A stretch of 39,882 bases of DNA from JAKQHY01 sp034429475 (GTDB lineage Bacteria; Chloroflexota; Anaerolineae; B4-G1; SLSP01): contig DAOUGD010000284.1 in the NCBI GenBank assembly GCA_034429475.1, positions 1 through 39,882 of the forward strand, in the 5' to 3' direction. Position numbers and translations under genes: made by a program. The notes beneath the pieces are model-generated. The model ran no database searches and was not told where the DNA came from. It worked only from the letters and a program-made list of their open reading frames with translations. This document shows positions 14,767-22,407 of this stretch, in pieces. Position 1 is the stretch's first letter; the number at the start of each line of letters is the position of its first letter.

Positions 14767-16763
14767 CGCGCCACCTCCGCCGGGATTTTAGATTTTGGAT
14801 TTTGGATTTTGGATTCGGAAACCAGTAATTCGTCATCTACCGTTTCTTGCCTCTTGCTTCCTGCCTCTTGCCTCTTGCTTCCTGCTTCTTGCCTCTTCTT
14901 CACTTCCGCCACCTCCTGCGGCCTGAGTTGCCGCTGGTAGATTTCGACATACAGGCCCGACGTGCGCAGCAGCTCTTCGTGCGTGCCTTGCGCGACGATG
15001 CGGCCTTGCTCCAACACCAGGATTTGGTCGGCCAGGCGCACCGTACTTAGCCGTTGCGCGATGACGAAGGAGGTGCGCCCGCGCATCAGCCGCTCCAACG
15101 CGAGCTGGATCAGCCGCTCCGTCTCCGTGTCCACGCTGGAGAGCGCGTCGTCGAGGATGAGGATGCGCGGGTCTTTGAGCAGCGCGCGCGCAATCGCCAC
15201 CCGCTGCTTCTGCCCGCCGGAGAGCGTCACGCCGCGCTCGCCAACGCGCGTGTCGTAGCCATCGGGCATCTCCAGGATGAAGTCGTGCGCCTGCGCCGCC
15301 TGCGCCGCCGCCACGATCTCTTCCTCGGCGGCGTCCGGGCGGCCAAAGGCGAGGTTGGCGCGGATGGTGTCGGCAAACAATGTCGTTTCTTGCAGCACGA
15401 TGCCGATCTGCGAGCGCAGCGAGTTGAGGGTCAGATCGCGGATGTCGTGACCGTCCACCGTCACGCGGCCGGCCGTCACGTCGTAGAAGCGGGGGATGAG
15501 GTTGATGATGGTGGTCTTGCCGGAGCCGGTGGCGCCGAGCAGGGCGATGATCTGGCCCGGCGGCACGTCCAGCGTGACATTTTCCAACACCTTGTGGCGG
15601 CCAAAGTAGGCGAAAGATACGTTCTCAAAGCGCACGTGGCCTTGCACTTCCGGCAATGCAATGGCGTCGGGCGACTCTTTCACTTCCGATTCGGCGTCGA
15701 GGATGTCGAAGATGCGCTCGCCGCAGGCAATCGCCTGGACGATGGCGGGGATGACGCGGCCCATCATCCGCACCGGGCCGGCCAGTTGGCCCATGTAGGC
15801 GGTGAACGCCACCAGCTCGCCGAGCGTCAGCCCGCCTTCGATCACCAGCCGCCCGCCGTACCAGAGGATGAAGATCGAGCCGATGTTGGTGATCAGCCCC
15901 ATCAGCGGGCCGTTGATGGATTGCAGCCGCGCCGAATCCGCCGCAATCTGGAACCACGTTGCGTTTTCCGCCTCGAAACGTTCCGTCTCCGCCGGTTCCT
16001 GCGCGAAGCCTTTGACGATGCGCATCCCGCGCAGGTTTTGCTCCAGGCGCGTCGTCAAAATCGCCATCTGCTGCTGCAACGCCAGCCACATCGGGCGAAT
16101 TTTGCGCGCGAAGGTGAAGGTCTGGTAGAAGAGCAGGGGGGCGGTCAGCATCGCCAGCAGCGTCAGGAGCGGATTCATCGTCAGCATGATGACCGTCGTG
16201 GCGATGAACGTGATGACGCCGTTGATCAGATGCAGCGAGGCCCGCCCGGTCATAAAGCGGATGCGATCCACATCCTGGATGGCGCGGGAGAGCAGTTGGC
16301 CGGTCTCCGCCTGGTCGTGGTAGGCAAACGAGAGCGTGGCGAGTTTGCGGTGGATGTCGTTGCGCATGTCGTAGGCCACCTGCTGCGACGCCAGCTCCGT
16401 CCACCGGCCCTGGAAGAACGCAAACACGCCGTTGAGCAACGTCAGAGCCAACAGGCCCAGCACCGTCCACCCCAAAAAGCCCATGTCGCCGGCCTTGATG
16501 CCCCGGTCAATCCCCCACCGCAGCAGTTGCGGATTCGCCACCCCCAGCGCGCTGATGACCAACATCGCTCCATACGCGCCCGCCATCAACTTCCAGGAAG
16601 GACGCAGATAGCCGAAGCACCGCACCAGAATCTTCCAATCGCCTGATTTTGGGTTGCGGGTTGTGGGTTGTGGGTTGTGGGGGGCGTTTTTTCGCTGATC
16701 CGCCTTTTCGCTGATCCGCTTTCTCGCTTTCTCGCTTTCTCGCTTTCTCGCTTTCTCGCTCAT
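14763..16763 (-). CDS. ABC exporter half-transporter with degenerate ATPase site and repeat-encoded tails
   Basis: 666 aa, about 60 longer than its relatives. The core (43-615) has a six-helix TMD and an NBD with Walker A GATGSGKTT at 410-418 and LSGGQ 514-518. Walker B reads ILILDD with D539 in place of the catalytic Glu, and the H-loop is Gln (IAQRLST, Q570). Both changes mark the degenerate subunit of heterodimeric exporters. Residues 1-40 (SEKARKRES..., NPQPTTRNPKSG) and 620-660 (KKRQEAGSKRQEAGSKRQE, SKIQNPKSKI) are translations of the octamer and heptamer repeat families. ATGA overlaps join it to marR upstream and to its partner downstream, so both tails are probably really translated. 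Confidence 0.9.
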   Translation of the reverse strand: MSEKARKRESEKARKRISEKADQRKNAPHNPQPTTRNPKSGDWKILVRCFGYLRPSWKLMAGAYGAMLVISALGVANPQLLRWGIDRGIKAGDMGFLGWTVLGLLALTLLNGVFAFFQGRWTELASQQVAYDMRNDIHRKLATLSFAYHDQAETGQLLSRAIQDVDRIRFMTGRASLHLINGVITFIATTVIMLTMNPLLTLLAMLTAPLLFYQTFTFARKIRPMWLALQQQMAILTTRLEQNLRGMRIVKGFAQEPAETERFEAENATWFQIAADSARLQSINGPLMGLITNIGSIFILWYGGRLVIEGGLTLGELVAFTAYMGQLAGPVRMMGRVIPAIVQAIACGERIFDILDAESEVKESPDAIALPEVQGHVRFENVSFAYFGRHKVLENVTLDVPPGQIIALLGATGSGKTTIINLIPRFYDVTAGRVTVDGHDIRDLTLNSLRSQIGIVLQETTLFADTIRANLAFGRPDAAEEEIVAAAQAAQAHDFILEMPDGYDTRVGERGVTLSGGQKQRVAIARALLKDPRILILDDALSSVDTETERLIQLALERLMRGRTSFVIAQRLSTVRLADQILVLEQGRIVAQGTHEELLRTSGLYVEIYQRQLRPQEVAEVKKRQEAGSKRQEAGSKRQETVDDELLVSESKIQNPKSKIPAEVAR
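14778..14905. repeat. Heptamer arrays inside the 3' coding end of the 666-aa exporter
   Basis: Two word families lie in the coding sequence. One is ATTTTGG repeated from about 14786 to 14815. The other is a CTTGCCT/CTTGCTT/CCTGCCT family from 14848 to 14900, the same words as in the gene-end hairpin at 4550-4611. Read on the minus strand in frame they give KRQEAGS repeats and SKIQNPK. The frame remains open to the TGA that overlaps the next gene. Confidence 0.85.
16645..16757. repeat. Heptamer and octamer arrays inside the 5' coding end of the 666-aa exporter
   Basis: From 16653 to 16680 a GGGTTGT/GGGTTGC heptamer is repeated four times. From 16690 to 16757 octamers of the TTTCTCGC and TGATCCGC type are repeated about eight times, the reverse complement of the GCGAGAAA/GCGGATCA family. 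They are read in frame as the first 40 residues of the exporter. Confidence 0.88.
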
Positions 16764-17200
16764 TCTTCTATCTCCATCACCTGTAACAGCATGTCCAACG
16801 CAGCACTCACCGTCTCCAACTGCTCCGGCGTGAGGGCTTTGAGGCGCTCGCGGAGCAGGGGGATGCCGCCGAGGGGCGTCTCTTCGGCCAGGCGACGGCC
16901 TTCGGGCGTCAGTTCGACGTGGACGACGCGCTGATCCTTCTTGCAGCGGGTGCGCGTCACGTAGCCGTCCGCTTCCAGCCGCGAGAGCATCTCCGATGTA
17001 GCGCTCGCGCTGATGTAGATGTACTCCTGCACCTGACCGATGGTGCGCGGGCCGGCTTCGTGCAGGTAACGCAGCGTGGCAAACTCGCGTCCACGCACGC
17101 CCTGATCGTGCATCTGCTGGCTGTAACGCCGCAAGTAGCGGTATAAACTGAGAAATTTCTGCGTGGCGGCTAAGGCCGGAGCGCGTTCGGGTTCGTTCAT
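16760..17200 (-). CDS. MarR-family transcriptional repressor
   Basis: 146 aa, normal for MarR. The winged helix lies about 45-115: GREFATLRYLHEAGPRTIGQVQEYI, a recognition helix in SASATSEMLSRLEADGYV, and a wing with RTRCKKDQRVVHVELTPEGRRL. It probably senses a small ligand and represses its own operon, which encodes the heterodimeric exporter and a third half-transporter. ATG 17200 follows GGGAGG, and the stop overlaps the exporter start as ATGA. The operator candidate is described at 17299-17327. Confidence 0.92.
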   Translation of the reverse strand: MNEPERAPALAATQKFLSLYRYLRRYSQQMHDQGVRGREFATLRYLHEAGPRTIGQVQEYIYISASATSEMLSRLEADGYVTRTRCKKDQRVVHVELTPEGRRLAEETPLGGIPLLRERLKALTPEQLETVSAALDMLLQVMEIEE

Positions 17201-17265
17201 AGTGACCTCCCTGAGAATAACAGGATTTGCGGAATGTGAGGATTAAATCCGTTCCATCCGTTGAT

Positions 17266-17327
17266 ACGTTTCGGATGTGAAATTTTCGGGTGTGAAAGTT
17301 TCGATACGAAATATTTCGTATACGAAA
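17266..17327. promoter_or_regulatory. Overlapping palindromic operator, probable MarR binding region
   Basis: Two perfect palindromes overlap: ATACGAAATATTTCGTAT (17304-17321) and TTTCGTATACGAAA (17314-17327). A third dyad, TTTCG-ATA-CGAAA, covers 17299-17311. Two more degenerate copies, TTTCGGATGTGAAA and TTTCGGGTGTGAAA, run in direct repeat at about 17270-17297. The dyads cover the predicted transcription start of marR, the usual place for autorepression. The divergent chvE promoter lies 65 bases away. Confidence 0.75.
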
Positions 17328-17328
17328 T

Positions 17329-17356
17329 AGTATACCATATCTTAACTTAACGTCAA
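17329..17356 (-). promoter_or_regulatory. Promoter of the marR-exporter operon
   Basis: On the minus strand TTGACG (17356-17351), 16 bases, TATACT (17334-17329), with TG just before the -10 (TGGTATACT), an extended box. The start point would fall at about 17322, in the middle of the palindromic operator. Confidence 0.65.
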
Positions 17357-17391
17357 TAGTGAGGAGGGTTTTGGATTGGTAGCAGGGTTTC

Positions 17392-17419
17392 TTGACATAT
17401 CCCTTATTTCGGGTATAGT
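17392..17419 (+). promoter_or_regulatory. Promoter of the chvE-gguAB operon
   Basis: TTGACA (17392-17397), 16 bases, TATAGT (17414-17419). The leader to the chvE ATG at 17535 is about 108 bases. The TATAGT -10 is also used before the Afu-type operon and before the AbgB-like gene. Confidence 0.7.
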
Positions 17420-17534
17420 GTGCCGCTGTTCGCGCCTAATAACAAAGCGTGATTGCATTGTTTTTGTCCCAAATTCCCGGCGATTGGCGTTGGGAATATA
17501 CCCCTTAGTCCAAAATCAGAAGAGAGGAAAAGTG

Positions 17535-18635
17535 ATGAAAAGAAGTGTGAATTTTGTAATGGTGATGATGTTGGTTCTCACGGCCTTCCTGAGCGCTTGC
17601 GGGTCAACCCCCACACAACCCGCTACGGAAAATACGCCTGTGCCTGAGGTCAAAACTGTCGGTATCTCTATGCCGACCAAGACTTCGACTCGCTGGATTT
17701 CCGATGGCGAAAGCATGGTCAAGGTCTTTGAAAGCATGGGTTACAAGACCGACCTGCAATTTGCGGATGATGACATCCCCAACCAACTGGCCCAGATTGA
17801 AAACATGATCACCAAGGGCGTTGACGTTCTCGTTATCGCCGCCATTGATGGCACGACCCTGTCCGACACACTCCAGAAGGCCAAGGATGCCGGGATTCTC
17901 GTGATTGCCTACGACCGCCTGATCTCGAAAACCCCCAACGTTGATTACTACGCTACCTTCGATAACTTTGGCGTAGGCGTCATTATGGGCACCCAGATCG
18001 AAACCGGGCTTGACCTGAAAAACGCCGCCGGCCCCTTCAACATCGAACTGTTTGGCGGCTCCCCCGACGATACCAATGCTTTCTACTTCTATGATGGCGC
18101 TATGTCCATCCTGCAACCTTACATTGACAGCGGCAAACTGGTCGTCCAGAGTGGTCAGATGGGCATGGACAAAGTTTCGACCTTGCGCTGGGATGGTATC
18201 GTGGCCCAGGCCCGCATGGAAAACCTGCTGAGCGCTTTCTACACCGACAAGCGCGTGGATGCTGTTCTCGCCCCCTATGATGGCCTGAGCATTGGTATCC
18301 TCTCGGCGCTCAAGAGCGTTGGTTATGGGACTGCCGATATGCCGATGCCCGTCGTCACCGGTCAGGATGCTGAAATTGCTTCTGTCAAATCTATGATCGC
18401 CGGCGAACAGACCTACACTGTCTTCAAAGACACTCGCGAACTTGCCAAGCAAACCGCCGCTATGGTGGATGCCGCGCTGAAAGGCAAGGAAGTACCGGTC
18501 AATGACACCAAAACTTATGATAATGGCGTCAAGATTGTTCCTTCTTACCTGTTGATCCCCTACAGCGTTGACGTTACCAATTACGAGAAATACTTGATTG
18601 ATAGCGGATACTACACCGCTGATCAGCTCAAGTGA
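17535..18635 (+). CDS. chvE: ChvE-type monosaccharide-binding lipoprotein
   Basis: 366 aa. The signal segment FVMVMMLVLTAFLSAC ends in a lipobox, and a Pro/Thr linker follows. The mature part is a periplasmic-binding-protein type I fold very close to ChvE of Agrobacterium as I remember it: VGISMPTKTSTRWISDG, DDDIPNQLAQIENMITKG, AAIDGTTLSDTLQKAKDAGI, YYATFDNFGVG, NIELFGGSPDD, APYDGLSIGIL, VVTGQDAE and FKDTRELAKQT. ChvE binds glucose, arabinose, galactose and other sugars. ATG 17535 has AGAGAGG nine bases upstream; the longer frame from 17376 runs through the promoter and is rejected. A terminator hairpin follows the gene. Confidence 0.93.
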   Translation: MKRSVNFVMVMMLVLTAFLSACGSTPTQPATENTPVPEVKTVGISMPTKTSTRWISDGESMVKVFESMGYKTDLQFADDDIPNQLAQIENMITKGVDVLVIAAIDGTTLSDTLQKAKDAGILVIAYDRLISKTPNVDYYATFDNFGVGVIMGTQIETGLDLKNAAGPFNIELFGGSPDDTNAFYFYDGAMSILQPYIDSGKLVVQSGQMGMDKVSTLRWDGIVAQARMENLLSAFYTDKRVDAVLAPYDGLSIGILSALKSVGYGTADMPMPVVTGQDAEIASVKSMIAGEQTYTVFKDTRELAKQTAAMVDAALKGKEVPVNDTKTYDNGVKIVPSYLLIPYSVDVTNYEKYLIDSGYYTADQLK

Positions 18636-18646
18636 TTTGTTTTGCC

Positions 18647-18677
18647 AGAGGTGCAGGCGTCTCCCGCCTGCACCTCT
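18647..18677 (+). terminator. Hairpin between chvE and gguA
   Basis: AGAGGTGCAGGCG (18647-18659) pairs perfectly with 18665-18677 around a five-base loop. A short TTTCCTT follows, so termination is probably partial. It would give more binding protein than ATPase and permease, as is common in such operons. The remaining 180 bases to gguA show nothing clear. Confidence 0.75.
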
Positions 18678-18875
18678 TTCCTTAATATTGTTGTTTGAAT
18701 GATTCTCCAAGATATGGGGTAGCCAAGTTCTTACCCTCGGTGGTTCGACGCAAGTGGAGCCGCCGTTTTTTGTTTTATCACGCCACGTTTTGTTTGAACC
18801 CGTTGTTTTCATAGAATTACAGCTCAACAAACTACGCACGACAATACCCTGACACAAGTGAAGGAAGTAAGAAAT

Positions 18876-20417
18876 ATGTCAAATATTGTTTTAGAAATGC
18901 GTAATATTACAAAAACATTCCCAAGTGTTAAGGCGCTTGATAATGTCAATTTTAGTGTCACGCAAGGTGAAATTCACGCCCTGGTCGGTGAAAATGGCGC
19001 CGGGAAATCAACGCTGATGAATGTGTTAAGCGGTGTTTATCCACACGGGACTTATAGCGGGGATATTTATTTCATGGGCCAGGAATGCCGCTTTCGGGAT
19101 ATTGCCGAATCAGAAAAAGTCGGCCTGGTTATTATCCACCAGGAGCTGGCGCTTAGTCCTTATCTTTCTATTGCCGAGAACTTATTCCTGGGCAATGAAC
19201 GCGCCCAACGGGGAATTATCAACTGGAACGAGACTATTTCCAAAACCAAGGAACTGCTCGCCCGGGTGGGGCTGCACGAATCGCCCCAAACCCTCATCAC
19301 CGATATGGGGGTCGGCAAACAGCAATTGGTTGAAATCGCCAAGGCGCTGGCAAAAGAAGTGAAATTGCTGATTTTGGACGAACCTACCGCCTCGCTCAAC
19401 GAAAGCGACAGTGAAAAACTTCTCCAACTATTGCTTCAGCTTAAAGGACACGGAATTTCTTCTATTTTGATTTCGCACAAATTAAGCGAAGTCTCTAGAG
19501 TAGCTGATTCCATTACTATTTTGCGCGATGGCGCGACGATTGAGACGCTTGATTGTCACAAGGCCCCAATCACCGAAGACCGCATTATTCGCGGGATGGT
19601 AGGCCGCGATTTGACTCATCGCTTCCCGCCACGCGAAGCGCACATTGGCGATGTGATTTTTGAGGTGCGCGATTGGAATGCGTACCACCCCATTCACGAA
19701 GATCGCAAGATAATCAGCGATGTCAATTTGTATGTGCGCCGCGGTGAGGTGGTCGGACTCTCCGGCTTGATGGGGGCCGGTCGCACAGAACTGGCTATGA
19801 GTATTTTTGGTCAGGCTTACGGAACCCGCATCAGCGGCAAGGCTTACAAGGACGGTCAAGAGATTGACGTGAGCACGATTGACAAGGCGATTCGGAATGG
19901 CGTCGCGTATGCAACTGAAGATCGCAAGGCGTATGGGTTGATTTTAATTGACCCGATCAAGGACAACATCACCCTGGCTAACCTGGAGGCCGTTTCGCAA
20001 GGCGGCGTGATCAATGAACCCAGGGAAGTCAATGCGACCACCGGGTATCGTGAAAAACTGAATATCAAATGCTCCAGCATCATTCAGCCGGCGGTTAACC
20101 TTTCGGGTGGCAACCAGCAAAAAGTGGTGTTAAGCAAGTGGCTTTTTGCCGGCCCCGAGATTTTAATTTTGGACGAGCCTACGCGGGGCATTGACGTCGG
20201 CGCCAAATATGAAATTTACACCATCATCAACCGCCTGGCCGAGGAAGGGAAAGGCATTATTCTGATTTCGTCGGAATTGCCCGAAATTCTAGGGATTTGC
20301 GACCGTATTTATGTGATGCGTGAAGGTAAAATTGTCGGCGAAATGCCTGCAAAGGAAGCCTCGCAGGAAGCGATTATGAAATGTATTATGACAAAAGAAG
20401 AGGTGATTGAAGAATGA
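18876..20417 (+). CDS. gguA: Sugar ABC importer ATPase (GguA/MmsA-like), duplicated NBD
   Basis: 513 aa from ATG 18876 (AAGGAAG upstream; GTG 18858 is a possible longer start). Two ABC domains in one chain, as in carbohydrate CUT2 importers. First: Walker A GENGAGKST, a variant signature in TDMGVGKQQLVEIAKAL, Walker B LLILDEPTASL. Second: the Walker-A position is degenerate (GLMGAGRTE), with signature NLSGGNQQKVVLSKWL and Walker B LILDEPTRGIDVGAKYEIY. This asymmetry is normal for CUT2 ATPases. The stop overlaps the start of gguB as ATGA. Confidence 0.93.
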   Translation: MSNIVLEMRNITKTFPSVKALDNVNFSVTQGEIHALVGENGAGKSTLMNVLSGVYPHGTYSGDIYFMGQECRFRDIAESEKVGLVIIHQELALSPYLSIAENLFLGNERAQRGIINWNETISKTKELLARVGLHESPQTLITDMGVGKQQLVEIAKALAKEVKLLILDEPTASLNESDSEKLLQLLLQLKGHGISSILISHKLSEVSRVADSITILRDGATIETLDCHKAPITEDRIIRGMVGRDLTHRFPPREAHIGDVIFEVRDWNAYHPIHEDRKIISDVNLYVRRGEVVGLSGLMGAGRTELAMSIFGQAYGTRISGKAYKDGQEIDVSTIDKAIRNGVAYATEDRKAYGLILIDPIKDNITLANLEAVSQGGVINEPREVNATTGYREKLNIKCSSIIQPAVNLSGGNQQKVVLSKWLFAGPEILILDEPTRGIDVGAKYEIYTIINRLAEEGKGIILISSELPEILGICDRIYVMREGKIVGEMPAKEASQEAIMKCIMTKEEVIEE

Positions 20418-21574
20418 AAACCCTGGGCACTATTTTCAAAAGCAACATCCGCCAATATGGCATGTTACTTGCGCTCGTCATGGTTATGATTTTCTTTCAG
20501 GTGACTACGGATGGCATCCTGATGAAGCCCATCAACATCACTAACCTGGTTCTACAGAACAGCTACATTATCGTCATGGCTCTCGGGATGTTGCTGATTA
20601 TTGTTGCCGGTGGCATTGACCTTTCGGTTGGCTCGGTGGCCGCTTTTATCGGCGCAACTGCCGCAGTGCTGATGGTCAAATTGCACATTCATTGGAGCCT
20701 TACGATGTTGATTAGCCTGCTGGTCGGCGCGTTAATCGGAGCATGGCATGGCTATTGGATTGCGTATGTAAAAATCCCAGCCTTCATTGTCACCCTGTCA
20801 GGCATGTTAATCTTTCGCGGCCTGACCTTGCTCATTTTACAGGGCGAAGCGGTAGGGCCTTTTCCGGTTCCGTTCCAGAGACTGAGTACCGGCTTTATCC
20901 CCGACTTTTTCAATAACGAAGGGTTTCACATCACCACCGTGCTGATCGGCATCCTGCTTGCCGTGACATTGATTGTGATGGATTATCGCTCCAGGAAAAA
21001 CCAACAGCACTATGGCTTTGAAGTCGCCCCGGTGTATTTGTTTATTGCCAAAAACGTCCTGATTTCGGGCGCAGTGTTGAGTCTATGCACTTTGATGGCC
21101 TCTTACAAGGGCCTGCCGAACGTGCTGGTGGTCATGGCTGTCTTGATTGCGATCTTTTCGTTCGTTACCAGCCAGAGCGTCGTAGGACGGCGAATTTACG
21201 CGATGGGCGGCAATGAAAAGGCGGCCAGGCTCTCGGGCGTCAACACACCACGCCTGCTCTTCTTGAGCTTTATCAACATCGGAGTGCTTGCTGCGCTGGC
21301 CGGGATGATTGTCGCGGCCCGCTTGAACACCGCCACACCCAAGGCCGGCGTTGGCTTTGAGTTAGACGTCATCGCTGCCTGTTACATTGGCGGCGCGTCG
21401 GCCAGCGGCGGCATCGGCACGATCATCGGCGCGGTGGTCGGCGCCTTTCTCATTGGCGTGATGAACAATGGCATGTCAATCCTGGGAATTGGTATTGATT
21501 GGCAGCAAGCCATTAAAGGCTTTGTCCTGTTGATGGCCGTCTTCTTTGATGTTTACAACAAGAACAAGAGCTAA
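20414..21574 (+). CDS. gguB: Sugar ABC importer permease (GguB/MmsB-like)
   Basis: 386 aa, about ten hydrophobic segments, CUT2 permease. The segments IMALGMLLIIVAGGIDLSVGSV and PAFIVTLSGMLIFRGLTLLI, and the late GGASASGGIGTIIGAVVGAF, are family hallmarks. Together with ChvE and GguA it forms the complete monosaccharide importer. Start by overlap with gguA (ATGA). A strong terminator follows. Confidence 0.93.
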   Translation: MKTLGTIFKSNIRQYGMLLALVMVMIFFQVTTDGILMKPINITNLVLQNSYIIVMALGMLLIIVAGGIDLSVGSVAAFIGATAAVLMVKLHIHWSLTMLISLLVGALIGAWHGYWIAYVKIPAFIVTLSGMLIFRGLTLLILQGEAVGPFPVPFQRLSTGFIPDFFNNEGFHITTVLIGILLAVTLIVMDYRSRKNQQHYGFEVAPVYLFIAKNVLISGAVLSLCTLMASYKGLPNVLVVMAVLIAIFSFVTSQSVVGRRIYAMGGNEKAARLSGVNTPRLLFLSFINIGVLAALAGMIVAARLNTATPKAGVGFELDVIAACYIGGASASGGIGTIIGAVVGAFLIGVMNNGMSILGIGIDWQQAIKGFVLLMAVFFDVYNKNKS

Positions 21575-21598
21575 CCGAATCAGCGTCTTCTTGCCTCA

Positions 21599-21633
21599 AA
21601 ACGGCCTGGGAAAGCAAGCTTCCCAGGCCGTTT
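21599..21633 (+). terminator. Intrinsic terminator after gguB
   Basis: AAACGGCCTGGGAA (21599-21612) pairs with TTCCCAGGCCGTTT (21620-21633), 14 bp, loop AGCAAGC, followed by TACATTC. It starts 25 bases after the gguB stop and ends the sugar importer operon. The rest of the gap to 21861 (about 230 bases) contains no gene that I can support. Confidence 0.85.
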
Positions 21634-21847
21634 ACATTCACCCGCCTCCACGCGCGGCAGTCATCAAGAGTTTCGGCAGCAATTCAGAAGGGTAAAACCC
21701 CATCCAAAGAGTAGCCGGCGCGCTGCCCAAAAACGCCGCCTCTCAACAGCACGGCGTTAGCCGCATCTGACAGGTGTAAACCGATTGCCTTTTTTGTACA
21801 ACGCACGCGAAAAAGCTAGACGCTGTAATATTGGCTGCGCATCCTCG

Positions 21848-21853
21848 TATAAT
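21848..21853 (+). promoter_or_regulatory. -10 box close to the sigma factor start
   Basis: TATAAT at 21848-21853 ends eight bases before the ATG at 21862, so the transcript would start within a few bases of the codon. No -35 match is seen at the usual distance. AAAGTGA before the ATG is a poor ribosome site. Confidence 0.45.
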
Positions 21854-21861
21854 AAAGTGAC

Positions 21862-22407
21862 ATGATCACACGCTCAAACATCATCCAAGATCTAACAACC
21901 ATCACCCAGCCGGTGGATTGGGATACGGTTTTCGCGGAGTTGCTCCCCAAAGTCTACCGCTACTTCTGCTATCGCGTGGGCGAAGGGCCGCTGGCCGAGG
22001 ATTTGACGGCGGCAACCTTCGAGAAGGCCTGGGCGAAACGGACGCGCTATCGCCGAGACTTGAGCAGTTTTGCCACCTGGGTTTTCACCATCGCCCGCAA
22101 CACAGCAACCGACCATTTCCGCACCGCGCGCGCCGCTCTCCCGTTGGTGGAGGTAGAACGGTGGCCCGAAAAGGGTGCGTCGCCGGAAGCCGTCGTGGAG
22201 CAGCGCGAGAGATTCGCGCTGCTGGCGCGCTGCATCGGCCAATTGCCGGAGCGCGAGCAGGAGATTTTGTCGCTCAAATATGGCGCGGGGTTGAACCATG
22301 GCGAAATTGCCGGGATGACCGGACTAACCGCATCCCACGTGGGGGTGATTCTGCACCGCGCCGTGCAACAATTGCGCGTGAAACTGGAGGAAGAAGATGA
22401 ACGATGA
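21862..22407 (+). CDS. ECF-type RNA polymerase sigma factor
   Basis: 181 aa. Region 2: FAELLPKVYRYFCYRVG, AEDLTAATFEKAW, FATWVFTIARNTATDHFR. Region 4: ERFALLARCIGQLPEREQEILSLKYGAGLNHGEIAGMTGLTASHVGVILHRAVQQLR. It directs polymerase to a specific regulon. The last codons overlap the next gene by 11 bases, the usual arrangement of a sigma factor with its regulator. Confidence 0.92.
   Translation: MITRSNIIQDLTTITQPVDWDTVFAELLPKVYRYFCYRVGEGPLAEDLTAATFEKAWAKRTRYRRDLSSFATWVFTIARNTATDHFRTARAALPLVEVERWPEKGASPEAVVEQRERFALLARCIGQLPEREQEILSLKYGAGLNHGEIAGMTGLTASHVGVILHRAVQQLRVKLEEEDER

Noticed and set aside
15054..16646. Long plus-strand frame of 530 codons opposite the 666-aa exporter
   Set aside because: Same reason; the opposite strand encodes complete ABC motifs.
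17604..18857. Minus-strand frame opposite chvE
   Set aside because: chvE is unmistakable on the plus strand; the frame has no recognisable features.
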